Assembly: GCA_027040585.1 (NCBI GenBank)
Contig: JALULU010000043.1
Coordinates: 1 to 16,152 of the forward strand
DNA from: Acidobacteriota bacterium
GTDB taxonomy: Bacteria; Acidobacteriota; JAAYUB01; JAMOQF01
Direction: 5' to 3'
DNA length: 16,152 nt
Shown here piece after piece: positions 12,628 to 16,152 of this stretch (its first letter is position 1; the number at the start of each line of letters is the position of its first letter). The position numbers were made by a program, and so were the translations under genes. The notes under the pieces were generated by a model. It was not told the DNA's origin, made no database searches, and saw only the letters and a program-made list of their open reading frames with translations.

Positions 12628-15465
12628 ATGGATGTTGATAATCTAACTGCAAATCGTAAAGTTAAAGAAAAGGTTGTTTTTTATCTTTTGACGTTCCTTT
12701 CACTTTTTTTTCTTTTAATAGCAGTTTTGAATGTAAAAGCAAGATTAACCTGGAAAGAGCCAACAGATGGCATAATATGGGGAGAAAGTATAAAAGGCGT
12801 AATTGTCAAAGAAATTGTTGGTAATAATGTACCCAAAGGTATAAAAGTTGGAGATATTTTGATTAAAATTAATGAACATGAAATCCTGGATCTTCAAGAT
12901 TATTATGATGTTTTTTTCATATATTCACCAAATGAAAAGGTTAACTACGTTTTTCTTGATGGAAAAAGTGGAAATATTAAAAGTTTTTATATTAAATTAG
13001 CTGAAAAACCTATTTTTGAGAATATAGATATTTATAGAATAATATTGGCTTTAATATATATTTTATCTGGTTTTTTAATATTTTTTAGGCATAGAGAAGC
13101 TAAAGGAAGCAAACATTTCTTTCTTGTGTGTCTGTTTTCTTTTGCTTTGTATATTTTTAAATATACTGATAAGGTTTCCAAAATTGATATTTTGGTTTAT
13201 TTTATTTCGAAATTTTCACTGACGATTTTGCCAGCGCTATTTTTGCATTTTTGTTTAACATTTCCAGTTAAAATTAAAGAAAAGTTAAATAAAGGACTAA
13301 TTTTTCTCCTATATTTGCCTTTTATTGGTTTATTTGTTTTTGAATTACTCTGGTTTTTAGGCAAACTTGAGAGGTTTAATTTTCCCCGTTCACCTTCAAA
13401 AAAGGTTTTGTTAGACAATCTCAATATTGTATATTTTTCTATATATTTTTTAGCTGCAATTATCCTTTTATTTTTACAGAGAAGAAAGGTAAAAGATATT
13501 GAATTAAAGCAGCAAATGAAATGGGTAATTGCTGGTGTGATATTGTCCCTATTTCCATTCCTGATATTTTACGTTATTCCGCTTTTACTTAATTTGAATA
13601 TAACTCCACTAATGCAAGCATCTATTCTTTCTCTTGGGTTTATGCCAATATCCTTTTCATATGCAATAGTTAAGTATAAATTAATGGATGTGGATGTGAT
13701 TTTTAAGAGGGGGTTAATTTATTTTATCGCATCTGCTGTTTCATTATTTGTTTACTTCGTTATTCTTGGATTGAGTGGATTACTTTTTAAACTGTTATTT
13801 CCAGAGTCAACCTTTTTGACAATTGCTGTATCAGTTTTAATTGCTGCATTTATTTTTTCACCTGTTAGAGATTGGGTTCAAAAAGAGGTTAATAGAATAT
13901 TTTATAAAGAAGAATTTGAACTTAAAAACTCACTATATGAACTTGGAAGAACTCTTGCTACACAGGGAAATTTAAATGATATGGCAGATTCAGTTTTTCT
14001 TATTTTTAAAAAAATATTGGATCCTGAAAAAATTGCTATTTTTGAGATAATCAATAGTGAAAAAAATATTTTTAAAATGGTGATTTCTTCTGATAACTCT
14101 TTAAAAAAGGGTGAAGTCATTGAAATTCCAGTTGAACTTTTTTCAAAATCAAACGTTGGCTTTTATTTTAAACTGCCAGAAAAAATAAAAGAAATGGGGC
14201 TATCATATTTTTTCCCATTGGAAATTAAAAATGAGATTATTGGCGCAATAGGAATTGGAATAAGCAAATCTGGAAAATTATTGACTTCGGAAGATGCTTA
14301 TTTGATCAAAGTTCTATCTGGATATATATCTGTTTCCTTTGAAAACATTAGATTACTTACTGTATTAAATAGGCAGCTGCAAGATATTAGAGAACTAAAG
14401 GAGTTTAATGAGAGAATTATTAATTCAATAAATCTTGGGGTACTTGTATTTGACAATAATGGCGACATTTTAATTCAAAATAGAGCAATGGAGGTCATCG
14501 TAGGCGAAAAAGGAAAAACTATTTGGGATTTGTTTTCTGATGATTTCATTGAATATTTATTCTATGGAAAGGACTTTTTAAATTTAGATGATAATTTATT
14601 TTTACATAGATTGTCTTATAAAAATAAAAAGGGTGAGGATAAGATTTTAAATATTTCAATTATTCCGATAAGAGGAGATGAAACAGAAAATAAGAGAATA
14701 ATTTTTGTTTTTAATGATATAACTGATAGGGTTAAACTTGAAGGAGAGTTGATAGTAAGAGAAAAGGAAAAAACACTTACCACTATTTCTGCAGGAATTG
14801 CCCATGAAATTAATACACCACTAACTGCAATATCTTCTAATTTACAAATGGTCATGGAAGATATTAAGGACGAAGATATAAAAAATACAATTGAAAAGGC
14901 AAGAAAAGAATGTTTTAGGGCTTCAAGAATTGTAAATAACTTTTTAAACTTTGCCAGACTAAAGACAATAGAGAAAAGAGAATTGGATATTAAATATGTT
15001 ATTAATACTGCACTTGATTTAATTATGAATTTAATAAAGAAAAAAAATATTGAAATAGTAAAAAACTTTCTTGAAAATAGTTTGTTGGTTTATGGCAATG
15101 AAGGACAGCTAATTCAGGTATTTACAAATCTGATATTAAATGCAAAAGATGCTGTTTCTGAAGATGGAGGTAAAATTTTAATTGAGGCTGGTAGAAATAA
15201 TTCATTTGTAGAGATTAAAATTTCAGATAATGGTAGTGGTATACCAAATGAGGTAAAAACCCATTTGTTTGACCCTTTTTTTACCACTAAAAGGGAAGGA
15301 AAGGGAACTGGATTAGGTCTTGCTGTTTCAAATTTGATTATTCAAGAACACAGAGGTAAAATATTTGTTGAGTCTGAAGTTGGTAAGGGTAGTACATTTA
15401 TAATTAGACTACCGGGTATAAATGAAGAAGGAGGCAAAATTGAAGGGAAAGGTACTATTAATTGA
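12628..15465 (+). CDS. Sensor histidine kinase: PDZ-like domain, multi-TM region, GAF, PAS, HisKA, HATPase
   Basis: 945 residues. TM1 lies at about 17-37, preceded by RKVKEK, so the N-terminus is inside. A PDZ-like domain follows (about 45-130), with GVIVKEIVG and IKVGDILIKINEHEILD, placed outside by the positive-inside rule. About nine more membrane segments lie between 136 and 411, ending in the PISFSYAIVKYKLMDVDVIF stretch (340-359) common in multi-TM sensors. A GAF-like domain spans about 430-575 and a PAS domain about 592-700. The kinase core has the HEINTPL box with phospho-acceptor His726, an N box NLILNAKDAV at 834-843, DNGSGIP at 867-873, FDPFFTTK at 881-888 and GTGLGLAV at 893-900. 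All catalytic motifs are intact. It should autophosphorylate and pass phosphate to the sigma-54 regulator, whose gene overlaps its end by 26 nt. The ribosome site before ATG 12628 is weak, so translation may be coupled to the gene 19 nt upstream. The signal sensed is unknown. Confidence 0.93.
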   Translation: MDVDNLTANRKVKEKVVFYLLTFLSLFFLLIAVLNVKARLTWKEPTDGIIWGESIKGVIVKEIVGNNVPKGIKVGDILIKINEHEILDLQDYYDVFFIYSPNEKVNYVFLDGKSGNIKSFYIKLAEKPIFENIDIYRIILALIYILSGFLIFFRHREAKGSKHFFLVCLFSFALYIFKYTDKVSKIDILVYFISKFSLTILPALFLHFCLTFPVKIKEKLNKGLIFLLYLPFIGLFVFELLWFLGKLERFNFPRSPSKKVLLDNLNIVYFSIYFLAAIILLFLQRRKVKDIELKQQMKWVIAGVILSLFPFLIFYVIPLLLNLNITPLMQASILSLGFMPISFSYAIVKYKLMDVDVIFKRGLIYFIASAVSLFVYFVILGLSGLLFKLLFPESTFLTIAVSVLIAAFIFSPVRDWVQKEVNRIFYKEEFELKNSLYELGRTLATQGNLNDMADSVFLIFKKILDPEKIAIFEIINSEKNIFKMVISSDNSLKKGEVIEIPVELFSKSNVGFYFKLPEKIKEMGLSYFFPLEIKNEIIGAIGIGISKSGKLLTSEDAYLIKVLSGYISVSFENIRLLTVLNRQLQDIRELKEFNERIINSINLGVLVFDNNGDILIQNRAMEVIVGEKGKTIWDLFSDDFIEYLFYGKDFLNLDDNLFLHRLSYKNKKGEDKILNISIIPIRGDETENKRIIFVFNDITDRVKLEGELIVREKEKTLTTISAGIAHEINTPLTAISSNLQMVMEDIKDEDIKNTIEKARKECFRASRIVNNFLNFARLKTIEKRELDIKYVINTALDLIMNLIKKKNIEIVKNFLENSLLVYGNEGQLIQVFTNLILNAKDAVSEDGGKILIEAGRNNSFVEIKISDNGSGIPNEVKTHLFDPFFTTKREGKGTGLGLAVSNLIIQEHRGKIFVESEVGKGSTFIIRLPGINEEGGKIEGKGTIN

Positions 15466-16152
15466 CGACGAAGAAGTTATAAGAGATACCTTTTCTAAAG
15501 TTCTTGAAAGAAATGGGTATGTTTGTCAAACTGCCGAGGATGGTGAGAGTGGATTAAAAATATATAAGGAAGGAAAATATGATGTAGTACTGTTAGATTA
15601 TATGTTACCGGGGAGTAATGGATTAAAGGTTCTTGAAACATTAAAAGTATTAGATCCAAACGTGGTTGTCGTTATAATAACTGCTTTTGGAAAAGAAGAA
15701 ATATCTGCAGAGGCTATGAAAAAGGGGGCTTTTTATTTTCTAACAAAGCCGATTGACAATAGATTGCTTTTGATGATTATAGATAAGGCAATTTCACACA
15801 GGAAGTTATTGACTGAAAATATATTACTTAAGAAATTTGTTGAAGAGAAAACAAAAGGTAAAGAATTAATTGGAAATAGTGAGGCAGTTAAAAATATTTT
15901 AAAGAAAATAAGACAGGTTTGTAATACAAAGACGAATGTGCTCATAGAGGGAGAAACAGGGACAGGTAAAGAGTTGGTAGCAAAGATGATTCACAAATTA
16001 AGCAACAGAAATAAATTTCCCTTTGTTGCAATAAATTGTAGTAGTATCCCTTCAAATTTGCTTGAAAGTGAATTTTTTGGATATAAAAAAGGTGCTTTTA
16101 CTGGTGCAGATAGGGATAAAGATGGTTTATTTAAGCAAGCTGATAAGGGAAC
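15440..16152 (+). CDS. NtrC-type sigma-54-dependent response regulator, N-terminal 237 residues (cut by the right edge)
   Basis: The start is a TTG at 15440, with GAAGGAGG (15427-15434) about 5 nt upstream, inside the end of the kinase gene; in frame there is no better ATG or GTG before the receiver domain. The receiver (about 3-120) has Asp9, Asp10, phospho-acceptor Asp53 in LLDYMLPG, Thr81 and Lys103. The AAA+ domain begins near IGNSEAV (144-150), with Walker A GETGTGKE at 171-178 and the GAFTGA loop at 218-223. That loop contacts sigma-54 in this family, so the protein should activate sigma-54 promoters using ATP when phosphorylated. The Walker B motif, the rest of AAA+ and the DNA-binding domain lie beyond the window. 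It is the cognate partner of the overlapping kinase. No convincing sigma-54 promoter was found in the window, so its targets are probably elsewhere. Confidence 0.94.
   Translation, partial: MKGKVLLIDDEEVIRDTFSKVLERNGYVCQTAEDGESGLKIYKEGKYDVVLLDYMLPGSNGLKVLETLKVLDPNVVVVIITAFGKEEISAEAMKKGAFYFLTKPIDNRLLLMIIDKAISHRKLLTENILLKKFVEEKTKGKELIGNSEAVKNILKKIRQVCNTKTNVLIEGETGTGKELVAKMIHKLSNRNKFPFVAINCSSIPSNLLESEFFGYKKGAFTGADRDKDGLFKQADKG

Noticed and set aside
15733..15945. Antisense 70-residue open frame over the regulator gene
   Set aside because: It lies wholly inside the receiver-to-AAA+ region of the sigma-54 regulator, where all conserved residues are on the plus strand.
1..16152. CRISPR arrays, tRNA genes, insertion sequences, phage genes
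   Set aside because: No regularly spaced repeats, tRNA-like cloverleaf, transposase motifs or terminal inverted repeats were seen by eye on either strand. A dedicated scan would be more sensitive.

Overview
The window is AT-rich (roughly 30% GC by eye), with Arg encoded almost entirely by AGA/AGG. It comes from a diderm (Gram-negative type) bacterium: there are several outer-membrane beta-barrel proteins, a DUF5916 protein and a sigma-54 activator. A Thi4 with His in the sulfur-donor position suggests an anaerobic, sulfide-exposed lifestyle, and the codon and residue bias would also fit a thermophile. I cannot name the phylum. The SBBP, DUF5916 and PDZ-kinase gene types recall Acidobacteriota/Aminicenantes-like and other deep-branching candidate phyla, but this is only an impression.

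Left arm (1-3680, minus strand). This looks like one operon, read right to left: deoB (phosphopentomutase), a short zinc-ribbon Nudix hydrolase, thi4 (thiazole synthase), then after 71 nt a secreted DUF5916 protein that runs off the left edge. The deoB stop overlaps the Nudix start by 11 nt. The Nudix stop is 1 nt from the thi4 start. The first three genes are therefore probably co-translated. The Nudix protein is a candidate for the missing step that splits the ADP-thiazole product of Thi4.

Centre (3681-9221). A 210-nt divergent promoter region separates deoB from a 1718-residue secreted mosaic protein. That protein has an N-terminal domain, an SBBP-type propeller, an FG-GAP-like Ca-binding region and four related C-terminal modules of about 90 residues. 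A 174-nt spacer follows, with a good sigma-70-type promoter and an isolated GC-rich palindrome, GTGCCAGGCAC.

Right arm (9222-16152, plus strand). Five tightly spaced genes form an apparent operon: a small MetA-like outer-membrane barrel, a membrane-anchored diguanylate cyclase (GEDEF variant with an intact I-site), a barrel with an N-terminal carboxypeptidase-regulatory-like domain, a 945-residue sensor kinase (periplasmic PDZ-like domain, multi-TM region, GAF, PAS, HisKA, HATPase), and an NtrC-type sigma-54 response regulator cut by the window edge. I propose that these encode an envelope-sensing two-component system in which a PDZ domain reads outer-membrane-protein status and signals through sigma-54, with c-di-GMP as a second output. 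No tRNA, rRNA, CRISPR array, transposase or phage gene was seen.
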